NCBI GenBank assembly: GCA_964649825.1
Contig: CAZYQW010000018.1
Span: forward strand, 1 to 32,810
Source: CAZYQW01 sp964649825
GTDB taxonomy: Bacteria; Planctomycetota; B15-G4; JADJEK01
Reading direction: 5' to 3'
DNA: 32,810 bases
This document shows, one piece after another, positions 1 to 8,697 of the stretch (position 1 is its first letter; each line of letters opens with the position of its first letter). The translations under genes and the position numbers were made by a program. The notes under the pieces are model-generated. The model saw nothing but the letters and a program-made list of their open reading frames with translations, did not search any database and was not told where the DNA came from.

Positions 1-183
1 GTGCTTTCGAAGCGAGGCGAGGTCATCGCGACCGAGATCGAGGCGCAGGACCGCAGGCGTACTGCCTGTACGTCGAGGATCCTGCAACGAAGAGATCGGT
101 CGCGAGGGCCCGCCGCAGCCGGAATGACTTTCACCACGGGCGGCTGGAGGGCGGGTGCTCGAGGGTCAGGCAGGTGGAGAGGG

Positions 184-534
184 TCAGGCGTAGAGGGTGG
201 CGCTGCCGTCCACCTCGGTGATGGAGTAGCGCTTCGCCTTGCCGCACGTGCCGCGCACGACCGAACCGTTCCTGGGATCGAACAGGTAGTTGTGGAGCGG
301 ACAGATCGCGTACTTGCCCTCGATCAACGGGCCGGGGTTGATCCGGCCTCCTTCGTGCGGGCAGAGCGAGTCGAGTGCGAACAACCTCCCCTCGACGCGG
401 CAGAGGATGACGCGCGTGCCGCCTGCCGCGATGTCGCCGAGGTTCACGCCTCGTGCGTGTCCCTCCTCCAGCGCGGAGGTGCCGGGAACCGTGATCGGCT
501 TCCCCTTGAACAACGTGCGCAGGAACTTGAACAA
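184..534 (-). CDS. Rieske [2Fe-2S] ferredoxin-like protein
   Basis: A 116-residue protein with a complete Rieske cluster-binding signature. C58-x-H60 and C78-x2-H81 are separated by 17 residues and would ligate a [2Fe-2S] cluster with two Cys and two His. There is no membrane segment, so it is probably a soluble electron carrier or the ferredoxin subunit of an oxygenase or nitrite-reductase-like system; no partner enzyme is visible. The start is a TTG at 534, supported by a GGAG six bases upstream; no ATG fits the frame. It is divergent from the transhydrogenase operon across about 205 bp. The family assignment is secure; the substrate pathway is unknown. Confidence 0.9.
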   Translation of the reverse strand: MFKFLRTLFKGKPITVPGTSALEEGHARGVNLGDIAAGGTRVILCRVEGRLFALDSLCPHEGGRINPGPLIEGKYAICPLHNYLFDPRNGSVVRGTCGKAKRYSITEVDGSATLYA

Positions 535-645
535 GGTGGTCTCCGGTTCCGGGAGTGATCGCCCGCGATCGTGCGGCGGATCGATGTTCTACACGGTTTC
601 GAGAGTCGGGCAATCGCCACGCGGTCCGCCGTCCATGCGTCGCGA

Positions 646-666
646 GGCCGCGGGCCGCGGGCCGCG
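646..666. repeat. Three tandem copies of the heptamer GGCCGCG
   Basis: Three perfect back-to-back copies of GGCCGCG lie in the 205-bp divergent spacer between the Rieske gene and pntAA. They are followed by a less G+C-rich stretch and an inverted GACTC/GAGTC pair at 686-690 and 700-704. It may be a slippage-prone microsatellite or part of an operator; no function can be shown. Confidence 0.6.
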
Positions 667-739
667 GAATATGGTTCAAAGTTGCGACTCCGGCCCCTAG
701 AGTCACGGCCTCGTCTGCCGTATCCGTGGAGTTCTACCA

Positions 740-1852
740 ATGAAGGTCGGTGTGCCGCGGGAAACCGCGCCTGGCGAGCACCGGGTCGCGCTCGTTCCCG
801 AAACGGTGGGAAGGCTCAGGAAGGCGGGACTGGACGTGCTCGTCGAGACGGGCGCGGGCGTCCCATCCCACTACTCCGACGCCGCCTACGAAGCGGCCGG
901 CGCGACGTTGGTCGATGACGTCGGCGCGCTTCTCGCGCAGGCGGACGTGGTGCTGAAGGTGGACGCACCGTCCGCGGCCGAGATCTCCGCGATGAAAGAG
1001 GGCGCCGCGGTCTTCTCGTACTTCCAGCCATGGTCGCAGGGCGAGCTCCTCGACAACCTGAACGCCCGCAAGATCTCGGCCTTCTGCATGGAGCTGATCC
1101 CGCGCATCACGCGCGCGCAGTCGATGGACGTGCTCTCGTCGCAGGCCACGATCGCCGGTTATCGAGCTGTGCTGATGGCGGCGGACCGCCTCCCGCGCAT
1201 CCTGCCGATGCTCGTGACGGCCGCGGGCACGCTCGCGCCGGCGCGGGTGCTCATCATCGGGGCCGGCGTGGCCGGCCTTCAGGCGATCGGCACCGCCAAG
1301 CGCCTCGGCGCGATCGTCGAGGGCTTCGACGTGCGTATCGCCGCGGCCGAGCAAGTCGAGAGCCTCGGCGCGAAGTTCATCGGGCGCGAGCTTCTCGAGG
1401 AGGGCGCGGAGGACAGGGGAGGCTACGCGAAGGAGCAGACCGCCGACAAGGAGGCGAGGATCCGCGAGCTGATCGCGACGCACGCGAAGGACGCGGCCTT
1501 CATCGTCACCACCGCGGCGATCCCGCGGCGCAAGGCGCCCATCCTGATCACGGCCGACGCCGTGAAGGGGATGAAGCCGGGCTCGATCATCATCGACCTT
1601 GCGGCGGAGACGGGCGGGAATTGCGAGTTGACCAAGGCCGGCGAGGAAGTCGTCGTGAACGGCGTCACCATCCTCGGACCGAGGAAGCTCCCGGCCACGA
1701 TGCCGACGCACGCGAGCCAGATGTACTCGCGCAACATCTCCACGCTCCTCTTGAGCCTGGTAAAGGAAGGAAAGCTCGAACTCGACTTCAAAGACGAGGT
1801 CGTGGCCGCGACGTGCGCGACGCACGCCGGCGAGACGAGGAACGCGTCATGA
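740..1852 (+). CDS. pntAA: NAD(P) transhydrogenase, alpha subunit part 1 (NAD-binding domain I)
   Basis: A 370-residue soluble domain I of the proton-translocating transhydrogenase, which binds NAD(H) and passes hydride to NADP in domain III. The N-terminus has the alanine-dehydrogenase/PntA opening (KVGVPRE). The conserved R-x2-RAQ-MD-LSSQA segment lies at about 122-136, and the Rossmann loop GAGVAGLQA starts at 174. Its length is that of the split PntAA form, not of the fused E. coli PntA. The ATG at 740 has GGAG eight bases upstream. The stop overlaps the next start (ATGA), so the genes are translationally coupled. The operon probably supplies NADPH at the expense of proton-motive force. 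Confidence 0.95.
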   Translation: MKVGVPRETAPGEHRVALVPETVGRLRKAGLDVLVETGAGVPSHYSDAAYEAAGATLVDDVGALLAQADVVLKVDAPSAAEISAMKEGAAVFSYFQPWSQGELLDNLNARKISAFCMELIPRITRAQSMDVLSSQATIAGYRAVLMAADRLPRILPMLVTAAGTLAPARVLIIGAGVAGLQAIGTAKRLGAIVEGFDVRIAAAEQVESLGAKFIGRELLEEGAEDRGGYAKEQTADKEARIRELIATHAKDAAFIVTTAAIPRRKAPILITADAVKGMKPGSIIIDLAAETGGNCELTKAGEEVVVNGVTILGPRKLPATMPTHASQMYSRNISTLLLSLVKEGKLELDFKDEVVAATCATHAGETRNAS

Positions 1853-2133
1853 TCGAAACACTGCTCGTCATCTTCGTGTTGGCCTCGTTCGTCGGGTTCG
1901 AGGTGATCACCAAGGTCCCGCCCCAGCTCCATACTCCGCTCATGTCCGGCTCGAACGCGATCTCCGGCATCGCGATCGTCGGTGCGATGCTCACCGCCGG
2001 GGCGGGACAGGACACCGTCTCGTCCGTTCTCGGCACCGTGGCGGTCGTACTCGCCACCCTGAACGTCGTCGGCGGGTTCCTGGTGACGGACCGCATGCTC
2101 CAGATGTTCGCGAAGAAGCGCGGAGGTCCGTGA
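1849..2133 (+). CDS. pntAB: NAD(P) transhydrogenase, alpha subunit part 2 (membrane domain II)
   Basis: A 94-residue membrane protein with three hydrophobic helices (about 3-20, 38-52 and 58-80), matching the small PntAB subunit that contributes helices to the proton channel. The segment VPPQLHTPLMSGSNAISG at about 23-40 is highly characteristic of the family. The ATG overlaps the pntAA stop, and its own TGA overlaps the pntB start. A longer open frame extends upstream to 1030 but is only the antisense-free shadow of pntAA, so the coupled ATG is chosen. Confidence 0.95.
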   Translation: MIETLLVIFVLASFVGFEVITKVPPQLHTPLMSGSNAISGIAIVGAMLTAGAGQDTVSSVLGTVAVVLATLNVVGGFLVTDRMLQMFAKKRGGP

Positions 2134-3539
2134 TGCATTTCGACTACGAAACGCTGATCTACCTGCTGGCGGCGGTCTGCTTCATCATCGGGTTGAAGCG
2201 CCTCTCGTCGCCGAAGACCGCGCGTTCGGGCAACCTCATCGCGGCGTGCGGCATGTTGGTCGCGATCCTCGCGACGCTGCTCGACAAACAGATCCTGGAG
2301 CTCTGGCAGATCGGGTTGGGCATGCTCGTCGGCGGCGGGATCGGCGTCTACCTCGCGCGGTCCGTGCAGATGACCGGCATGCCGCAGCTCGTCGCCGTTC
2401 TGAACGGCTTCGGCGGCGGGGCGTCGCAGCTCGTGGCGGCGGCGGAGTTCCTGCGGCTGACGCGCGCCGGGGCGTCGATCGACGCAGTCACGGGGGTTTC
2501 GATCCAGCTCGCCTCGATGATCGGCGCGGTCACGCTGTCGGGCAGCTTCATCGCGTTCGCGAAGCTCCAGGGGCTGAAGTTCATCGCCGACCGGCCCGTC
2601 GTCTTTCGGGGGCGCCACGCCCTGAACGCCGTGCTGCTCGTCGGCATCGCGTCGCTGATGGTGTTCCTCGTGATCGATCCGAGCCACGCCTGGCTCTTCA
2701 CGTTGCTGCACGTCGCAGCGATGGTCCTCGGCGTCCTGCTCGTCATCGCGATCGGCGGCGCCGACATGCCGGTCGTCGTGGCGCTGCTGAACTCCTATTC
2801 GGGCATCGCCGGTGCGATGGCCGGGTTCGTGATCAGCAACAACGCGCTGGTCATCACCGGCGCGCTGGTGGGGGCGTCAGGCCTGATCCTCACGCGGATC
2901 ATGTGCAAGGCGATGAACCGCAGCCTGGCGAACGTCCTGTTCGGTGGCTTCGGCGCGGCACCGGCCGGCGGGGGTGCCGGGGGCGGCGGCGGACGTGAAC
3001 AGCGTCCGTACCGCACCACGACGCCCGAGGACGCCGCGATGATGATGGCCTACTCCAGCCGCGTCGTGTTCGTTCCCGGCTACGGCCTCGCCGTGGCGCA
3101 GGCGCAGCACGAGGTCCGGGAGCTCGCGGATCTGCTCGAGAAGCGCGGCGTCGACGTGAAGTACGCGATCCACCCGGTCGCGGGCCGCATGCCGGGCCAC
3201 ATGAACGTGCTTCTCGCCGAGGCGAACATTCCGTACGAGAAGCTGTGGGAGATGGAGCGGATCAACTCGGAGTTCGCGCGCACGGACGTCGTGCTCGTGG
3301 TCGGCGCGAACGACGTGGTCAACCCGCAGGCGCGGACGAATCCCGAGAGCCCGATCTACGGCATGCCGATCCTCGACGTCGACGAAGCGCAGGCGGTCAT
3401 CGTGATGAAGCGGAGCATGAGCGTCGGCTTCGCAGGGATCGACAACGATCTGTTCTACGATCCGAAGACGGTGATGCTGTTCGGAGACGCGAAGGCTTCG
3501 CTGAAGAAGCTCGTGGAAGAGATGAAGCAGGTCGACTAG
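2133..3539 (+). CDS. pntB: NAD(P) transhydrogenase, beta subunit (domains II and III)
   Basis: A 468-residue PntB. The N-terminal two thirds are hydrophobic transmembrane helices. A glycine-rich linker (about residues 275-290) leads into the C-terminal NADP-binding domain III, with the GYGLAVAQAQ loop, the HPVAGRMPGHMNVLLAEA segment and the GANDVVNPQA and VMKRSMSVGFAG motifs that close over NADP(H). The ATG at 2133 overlaps the pntAB stop (TGATG); a GTG one codon earlier is also possible. It completes the three-gene pntAA-pntAB-pntB operon. No intrinsic terminator is obvious in the 202 bp after it. Confidence 0.96.
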   Translation: MHFDYETLIYLLAAVCFIIGLKRLSSPKTARSGNLIAACGMLVAILATLLDKQILELWQIGLGMLVGGGIGVYLARSVQMTGMPQLVAVLNGFGGGASQLVAAAEFLRLTRAGASIDAVTGVSIQLASMIGAVTLSGSFIAFAKLQGLKFIADRPVVFRGRHALNAVLLVGIASLMVFLVIDPSHAWLFTLLHVAAMVLGVLLVIAIGGADMPVVVALLNSYSGIAGAMAGFVISNNALVITGALVGASGLILTRIMCKAMNRSLANVLFGGFGAAPAGGGAGGGGGREQRPYRTTTPEDAAMMMAYSSRVVFVPGYGLAVAQAQHEVRELADLLEKRGVDVKYAIHPVAGRMPGHMNVLLAEANIPYEKLWEMERINSEFARTDVVLVVGANDVVNPQARTNPESPIYGMPILDVDEAQAVIVMKRSMSVGFAGIDNDLFYDPKTVMLFGDAKASLKKLVEEMKQVD

Positions 3540-3674
3540 CTTCGCTTGGCGTGCGCCGGCGGCGCTGTTCGCGGCCGGTCCTTCCTGCGCACCAAACCGA
3601 CTCGGGACGCTCGTGCCCTTCGATCGGGCCGATGGGTCCGGTCGGGGCCGGGGCCGGTCTCCGCCCAGAAGCAC

Positions 3675-3702
3675 TTGTCTTCCGCACCGGCAACCGTAGA
3701 AC
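3675..3702 (+). promoter_or_regulatory. Candidate sigma70-like promoter for the antiporter gene
   Basis: TTGTCT (3675-3680) and TAGAAC (3697-3702) are separated by 16 bp and lie about 40 bp before the antiporter start. The matches to consensus are only partial and G+C-rich genomes give many such hits, so this is a suggestion only. Confidence 0.2.
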
Positions 3703-3741
3703 CGTTCGTCGGGACGATGGGCGACGAGACACGACGTTCCG

Positions 3742-5535
3742 ATGCACAACTTGGATCTGATCCTGACTCTGACCGGCGCGCTGGCGGCCGCGTTGGCGTT
3801 CGGTTACGTCACCCAGCGTCTCGGCCTCTCTCCCATCGTCGGCTACCTGCTGGCGGGCGTCGCGGTCGGGCCGAACACGCCTGGATTCGTTGCGAACAAG
3901 GATCTGGCGGCGCAGTGTGCCGAGATCGGCGTCGTGCTCCTGATGTTCGGCGTCGGCCTGCAGTTCCACTTCAGCGAGCTGCTGCGCGTGCGTCGGGTCG
4001 CGGTTCCCGGCGCCATCGGACAGAGCGCGGTCGCCACGATCCTCGGCTGTCTTCTGGGACTCGCGTTCGGTTGGGGTTGGTCCGCCGGCGTCGTCTTCGG
4101 TCTCGCGATCTCGGTGGCGAGCACGGTCGTTCTGCTGCGAGTCCTGTCCGACAACCACGCCCTGCACATGCCGGCGGGCCATATCGCAGTGGGGTGGTTG
4201 GTCGTCGAGGACCTGTTCACGGTGGTGGTGCTCGTGCTCTTGCCCGTGCTGGTCGACCCGGCGGCGGAAGGGACGAGGGGAGCCTTCGTCGCGCTCGGCA
4301 TGGTCGTGGTGAAGATCGCCACGCTGATCGCGTTCGTGGTGTTCGCCGGAAGCCGCGTGATCCCTTGGATTCTCGCACGGATCTCCGCGACTCGTTCGCG
4401 AGAGCTGTTCACGCTCACGATCATGGTCGTCGCATTGGGCGTCGCGGTGGGTGCCGCCAAGGTCTTCGGCTTGTCGATGGCGCTGGGCGCGTTTCTCGCG
4501 GGGATGGTGGTGGGTCGGTCGGACTTCAGTTCCCGCGCCGCGGCCGAGGCCGTACCCATGCGCGACGCGTTCGCCGTGCTCTTCTTCGTCTCGGTCGGAA
4601 TGCTCTTCGATCCCGCGCACCTGCTCGCGGCACCGGGACTCGTCGTCGCGACGCTCGGGATCGTGATCGTTGGGAAGCCGCTGGCCGCCTTCGTGATCGT
4701 CCGCGCGCTCGGTCATCCACCGAGGATCGGTCTCGCGGTCGCGGTCGCGCTCGCGCAAATCGGCGAGTTCTCCTTCATTCTCGCGAGCATCGGAGCGGAT
4801 CTCGGGATCCTCCCCGAGGAGGCGACCAATAGCCTCATCGCGGCCGCGCTGGTCTCGATCAGCGTCAACCCCGTCCTGTTCCGCCTGCTCGGTCCGATCG
4901 AGGCGCGTGTGCGGGTCTCGCGCCTGCTCTCACGCTGGTGGACGTTCCCGTCCGAACCCCGGGCGGCCGCGGCCGGCGACGGATCCGGCGCGGTGAGCAG
5001 CGGCGCGATCGTCGTCGGCGGTGGTCCGGTCGGGCGCACCGTCGCGCGCCTGCTTTCCGACAACGGGGTCCGTCCTACCGTGATCGAACTCAACCTGGAG
5101 ACCGTTCGCCTTCTGCGCAGCCAGGGCATCCGCGCGGTGTACGGGGACGCGTCGCACACGGAGACCCTGCACGAGGCAGGGCTCGCCGACGCCGTCGCCC
5201 TCGTCCTGAGCTCGTCCACTTTGCACAGCGCGGCCGAGGTCATCCGCACGGCGAAGGATGCCAACCCGGGCGTGCGCGTCCTGGCCCGGGCCAGCTACCT
5301 GCTGGAGGTCGCCCCGCTGCGCCGCGCCGGCGCCGACGCGGTGTTCGCGGCCGAGGGAGAGGTCGCGCTTACGATGACGGAGTTCGTCCTTCGCATGCTC
5401 GGGGCGACGTCGGAGCAGATCGATCGCGAGCGCGACCGCGTCCGGGGCGACCTGTTCGACGGCCCGCCCGCGAACAACCCACCGCTGGTCCGTTCGCCTC
5501 CGCGCCCGTCGCCGGACGTAGACGCCGGCGCCTGA
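3742..5535 (+). CDS. CPA2-family cation:proton antiporter with RCK domain (YbaL/KefB-like)
   Basis: A 597-residue protein. Residues 1-390 are about 12 transmembrane helices of the monovalent cation:proton antiporter-2 family, with the typical start SPIVGYLLAGVAVGPNTPGF and the LLMFGVGLQFHFSELL helix. A linker leads to a TrkA-N/RCK domain (about 418-530) with the nucleotide loop GGGPVGRTVARLL and acidic residues in VIELN. This layout fits K+ or Na+/H+ exchange gated by NAD(H) or a related ligand, most like YbaL. There is no separate RCK-C domain. The C-terminal 40 residues are proline-rich and atypical. After the TGA the same frame stays open and coding-like to 5733 (separate entry). Confidence 0.9.
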   Translation: MHNLDLILTLTGALAAALAFGYVTQRLGLSPIVGYLLAGVAVGPNTPGFVANKDLAAQCAEIGVVLLMFGVGLQFHFSELLRVRRVAVPGAIGQSAVATILGCLLGLAFGWGWSAGVVFGLAISVASTVVLLRVLSDNHALHMPAGHIAVGWLVVEDLFTVVVLVLLPVLVDPAAEGTRGAFVALGMVVVKIATLIAFVVFAGSRVIPWILARISATRSRELFTLTIMVVALGVAVGAAKVFGLSMALGAFLAGMVVGRSDFSSRAAAEAVPMRDAFAVLFFVSVGMLFDPAHLLAAPGLVVATLGIVIVGKPLAAFVIVRALGHPPRIGLAVAVALAQIGEFSFILASIGADLGILPEEATNSLIAAALVSISVNPVLFRLLGPIEARVRVSRLLSRWWTFPSEPRAAAAGDGSGAVSSGAIVVGGGPVGRTVARLLSDNGVRPTVIELNLETVRLLRSQGIRAVYGDASHTETLHEAGLADAVALVLSSSTLHSAAEVIRTAKDANPGVRVLARASYLLEVAPLRRAGADAVFAAEGEVALTMTEFVLRMLGATSEQIDRERDRVRGDLFDGPPANNPPLVRSPPRPSPDVDAGA

Positions 5536-5733
5536 CGGATCGACCACGGACGCCGGCTCCTCGCGCGCGCGGGACGCGCCGGCGGCGCGTTCACCTGGCT
5601 CTATCGAGCGGTAGGGATCGACGGCTCGTATCGCGACCTCGCCCGCGACGATCCGGCGTTCGCGCGGCTGCGTTCGCACGAGGAGGGGCGGGTGCGGAAA
5701 CGGTTCGCCCTCGCCACCGGGACGTCGCCGTAG
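5536..5733 (+). other. Coding-like 65-codon stretch in frame after the antiporter stop; no start codon
   Basis: The 312-bp gap before the next gene begins with a stretch in the same frame as the antiporter. It runs from the TGA at 5533-5535 to a TAG at 5731-5733. It encodes 65 residues, including GAFTWLYRAVGIDGSYRDLA and then a basic tail. The third codon position is strongly G/C, as in neighbouring genes. There is no ATG and no TTG, and the only GTG is near the end. It could be a 3' gene remnant, a read-through extension of the antiporter, or the result of a sequencing error. I do not recognise a domain. The rest of the gap (5734-5847) shows only the GGAGGAG ribosome site of the next gene. 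Confidence 0.4.
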
Positions 5734-5847
5734 GCGGATCGGCCGGCGGCGACCGGGACGAGTCGGACGGCGTGCGGATTCCGGGTAACGTTCGTGCGCT
5801 CGCGCTGATTCGAGTCGCGAAGGTCCAACCATCGACTCGGAGGAGCC

Positions 5848-7911
5848 ATGTCCGCCGGAAACCGTCGGCTGCGCGAGTTCGTCCACCTGCCGCTGTTCGC
5901 CGTCGTCGTCGCGACGTTCCTTGCGTCCGCGAGCGCGGCCACGCGGTGGGACGTGGTCCCGTACGCGGCCGCGAACCCGATCCTCGTGGAGGGCTCGCTG
6001 GTCCTTCACGACGACGGCGGGGACGTCCGGGTCTTCTCCGCCACCGCGCAGCGCTTCATCAAGATCGCGCCGTCCGGGTCCCCCGTGCTCGGCAGCGGCG
6101 ATCAGGTCGCCGTCGTGCGGGACGGGACCCAGTATCGGGCGTACTCGGCGCGCCTCAACGCGACCGCGGACCTGACGCAGGGGCAGCCGTTGGTGCACAG
6201 CGCGTTCGGCGACGACGTGGCGTTGCTCGTGTTCAGCGGCGGCCAGGGAACCGCCGGTTACGCGTACAGCGCGGTGACGAACCAATGGAAGCCGCTCGCT
6301 GGCGCGATCGCCGGGAGCCCAGCCGCCAACACGGTCGTCTCCAGGTTCGTCGTCGCGGCCCGCACCGTCGTGGGCGTCCACGGGTTCTCGGCGCGGAAGG
6401 GAGAGTGGGTGCTGCTGCCTGGGTCGCAGGGCGCCGCGGCGCCGCAGGCCGACGGGAACGTGGCGATCACCACCGGACCGCTGAACCCATTCGGGCTCAC
6501 CCTCGTCGCCGCGTTCTCCGGTGTGCTCGGCACGTGGGCGCTGTCGAGCCCGATCGTACCCGGCAGCAAGGTCGAGCTGGACCACAACGTCGCCCTGTGC
6601 CGCGCGGCATCCGGCAGCTCCGAGTGGATCGCGCAGGGCTACAGCGCCTACAACGGCCGCTTCGTCTCGTCGACGGTGAAGCACGATCTCGCGCTTGGCC
6701 AGGCGACCTACCTCTCCGACAACGTCGTCGCGATCACGAGCGCGCTCGACGCGACGCCCGGAGTCGAGGCGTTCGGGGCGCGGCCCGGCTTGGCGTTCGC
6801 GTTCCTGCCGTCGACCGTGGGTGGTCTCTACGTTCCGATCGGCGAGGATTACTTGATCAGCAAGCCGGTGTCCGGCGTGAACACCGTGCAGGTCTTCAGC
6901 GGCGTGTGCAGCGGGACCTTCATCCCGTATTCGTTCACCAGCACGTTCTCGGGCGGGTTCGGAGGCGTGCATCAGTTCATCGCCGTCGACCTGGCCGGCA
7001 CGCTGATCGGCTACTCGGCGGCGAAGCACGCGTTCGCGATGCTGCCGTTGCCGGTCGCCTACGACGTCGCGGTGGAGGACGCGGTCGCCGAGCTGCGCCA
7101 GTACCAGTCGGCGGGAGCCCGCTTCCACTCGATCGCAACGCGCCACGGCCACTTCACGTCGAGCCCGAACCAGGAAGCCGGCGCCTCGTTCGCCACGGCG
7201 AGCGCCGGGTCGCTCGTCGCGCGCCGGCAGCTCGACGGGGCGAACGCGGACGGGATTCTCGTGTTCGACGAGCGATGCGATCGCTATCCCGCGCTTCATC
7301 ACCCCGGCGGTCCGACCCAGATGACGCCGGGGACGAACGTGCTCCTCGTCATGCTCGAGGGCGCGCCGCACACCGTCGCCGCGTACAGCGTCGCACGCGG
7401 GGACTGGAACACGTCGCCCTCGATCGCGACCGGAGTGCCGGTCGTGGCGCCGCAGGCCGAGGACAACGTCGGCTGCTTCGTCGACTCGGACGGTCGCCTC
7501 TGGGCGTTCGGCGGGGACGGTGACCTGCATCCGTTCTATTCATGGCCGAACGACACCGAGTATCAGACCGTCGGCGTGGCGTCCGGACAGATCGTGATCC
7601 CACCCTCTCCCCTCGCGATCGCGTTCGCGGGCGAGCCCGGCGATCTCGCGTCACTCCTCCTCTCGCTCGGCTTCCTCTGCCCGGGCCTCGCGGTCTTCGG
7701 CTATCAGAACCCGCTCTGCCTCGATCCCTCGACGCTGAGCCTGATCGGTCCGCTCGGATTCATCGGTTCGTCGAGAGTGCTCGCCCTCGTGGCCAGCGGG
7801 AATACGCTTTCCACGCCGGTGTGCGTCCAGATCTGGCTTCAGGCGTTGTTGACCAACGGACCAAGCGGCAACTGGATCGGCCGGCGGTGCGAAGGGATGT
7901 GGTTCTTCTGA
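5848..7911 (+). CDS. Secreted repeat protein of unknown function, probably beta-propeller-like
   Basis: A 687-residue protein with a signal peptide (hydrophobic core about 14-30, ending ASASA). I do not recognise a named family. A short motif of the form aromatic-Ser-Ala-x4-aromatic recurs about every 41 residues from about 63 to 554. Examples are AYSAVTNQW at 139, GFSARKGEW at 179, AFSGVLGTW at 222, GYSAYNGRF at 264 and AYSVARGDW at 512. This period suits beta-propeller blades. The last 90 residues form a separate region (PGLAVFGYQNPLCLDPSTL, then a closing N-x-W-x-G segment), reminiscent of C-terminal modules of some planctomycete exoproteins. GGAGGAG precedes the ATG. It probably acts outside the cytoplasm; the ligand is unknown. 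Confidence 0.75.
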   Translation: MSAGNRRLREFVHLPLFAVVVATFLASASAATRWDVVPYAAANPILVEGSLVLHDDGGDVRVFSATAQRFIKIAPSGSPVLGSGDQVAVVRDGTQYRAYSARLNATADLTQGQPLVHSAFGDDVALLVFSGGQGTAGYAYSAVTNQWKPLAGAIAGSPAANTVVSRFVVAARTVVGVHGFSARKGEWVLLPGSQGAAAPQADGNVAITTGPLNPFGLTLVAAFSGVLGTWALSSPIVPGSKVELDHNVALCRAASGSSEWIAQGYSAYNGRFVSSTVKHDLALGQATYLSDNVVAITSALDATPGVEAFGARPGLAFAFLPSTVGGLYVPIGEDYLISKPVSGVNTVQVFSGVCSGTFIPYSFTSTFSGGFGGVHQFIAVDLAGTLIGYSAAKHAFAMLPLPVAYDVAVEDAVAELRQYQSAGARFHSIATRHGHFTSSPNQEAGASFATASAGSLVARRQLDGANADGILVFDERCDRYPALHHPGGPTQMTPGTNVLLVMLEGAPHTVAAYSVARGDWNTSPSIATGVPVVAPQAEDNVGCFVDSDGRLWAFGGDGDLHPFYSWPNDTEYQTVGVASGQIVIPPSPLAIAFAGEPGDLASLLLSLGFLCPGLAVFGYQNPLCLDPSTLSLIGPLGFIGSSRVLALVASGNTLSTPVCVQIWLQALLTNGPSGNWIGRRCEGMWFF

Positions 7912-7964
7912 GCCGGAGGATCCGGCTTCGACGCATCGTGTCGACGCTGGAGATTGCAACGCGA

Positions 7965-8000
7965 ACGGCGGCGGCCGGCGAGGCCGCCGGCCGCCGCCGT
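7965..8000. terminator. Perfect 16-bp hairpin between convergent genes
   Basis: ACGGCGGCGGCCGGCG (7965-7980), a four-base loop AGGC and the exact reverse complement (7985-8000) lie between the converging secreted repeat protein and the DUF2911-like gene. There is no clear T-run on either side, so it is an intrinsic-terminator-like structure without the U tract. It would fold in transcripts from both directions. Confidence 0.6.
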
Positions 8001-8021
8001 CGATGAATCTCGAGCGCCGGA

Positions 8022-8558
8022 TCAGGCGGCCGCGGCGGGCTTGATCGCGACGAGGCCCCACTGCTGGCCGAACGCGATGTAGATGCCGGCGGTGCCATCC
8101 TCGTCACCGGCGTGGAGGCTGACGACGAGACGCTTGCTCGCCATCTCGGTCTGTTCGAGGGTCAGCGGGATCGAGATCGTCTCCTCCCCGGTCAGCGTCA
8201 CCTGCCACTTGTAGTCGTCGGAGATCGTGAACGACATCTGGTACTTGCCGGCCGGGACGTTCTTGCCACCGAACTCGACGTCCTTCTCGGTCGTGAACGC
8301 GGCGAGCGGAGTGTCGTTCGCCTGCTGGTTGATGCGCTCTCGCATGCGGTCGCGCGTCTCCTCGTTCTCGAGGCTCGCCGCCCAGCGGCCGGAGCCGAAC
8401 GTGATCGCCGTGTAGTCGAGCGAGAGCGTTCCGAGCGTGTCGAGCGTGATGGTCTGCTTGACGGCGGGAGCGTTCCGGTTGGTCGCGCCCATCTTTTGCG
8501 CGAGGGTAGGAACGGCAAGGAAACCGAAGGCGACGAGAGTGAGCGCGAGTCTCTTCAT
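8022..8558 (-). CDS. DUF2911-like secreted protein
   Basis: A 178-residue protein with a clear signal peptide (MKRLALTLVAFGFLAVPTLA, cleaved near AQ). The mature part resembles DUF2911 proteins: an early beta-rich stretch, then GKNVPAGKYQMSFTISDDYKWQVTL, which matches the family's pattern of a G-x-x-(L/V)PAG-x-Y core followed by a W-x-V strand. The function of the family is not known to me. An in-frame GTG-type extension to 8693 exists, but the signal peptide and an AGGA about ten bases upstream favour the ATG at 8558. Family confidence is moderate. Confidence 0.75.
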   Translation of the reverse strand: MKRLALTLVAFGFLAVPTLAQKMGATNRNAPAVKQTITLDTLGTLSLDYTAITFGSGRWAASLENEETRDRMRERINQQANDTPLAAFTTEKDVEFGGKNVPAGKYQMSFTISDDYKWQVTLTGEETISIPLTLEQTEMASKRLVVSLHAGDEDGTAGIYIAFGQQWGLVAIKPAAAA

Positions 8559-8697
8559 GAGAGGTCCATCCTGTGGAAAAGCGATCTCCCCGACCGCATG
8601 GTTGGGAACCGCCAGGGTAGCCATCTCGGTTCGCGCTGTCGACGGCATGGCGATGCGGGTCAGCGAGCTCCGTCGAGATCGGGCGAGCTGCACGCGC

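Noticed and set aside
54..68. CAGGC-GTACT-GCCTG hairpin
   Set aside because: A 5-bp stem without a T-run is expected often by chance in this base composition.
1..183. Short coding-like reading frames at the left edge, including LRLDLGRDDLASLRKH on the minus strand
   Set aside because: Frames on both strands look equally plausible over fewer than 90 bases, with no start, ribosome site or domain, so no gene can be supported.
4930..7530. Long open frame (866 codons) on the minus strand
   Set aside because: It lies antisense to the antiporter and the secreted repeat protein, is extremely Arg/Ala/Gly-rich and shows no domain; typical of shadow frames in G+C-rich DNA.
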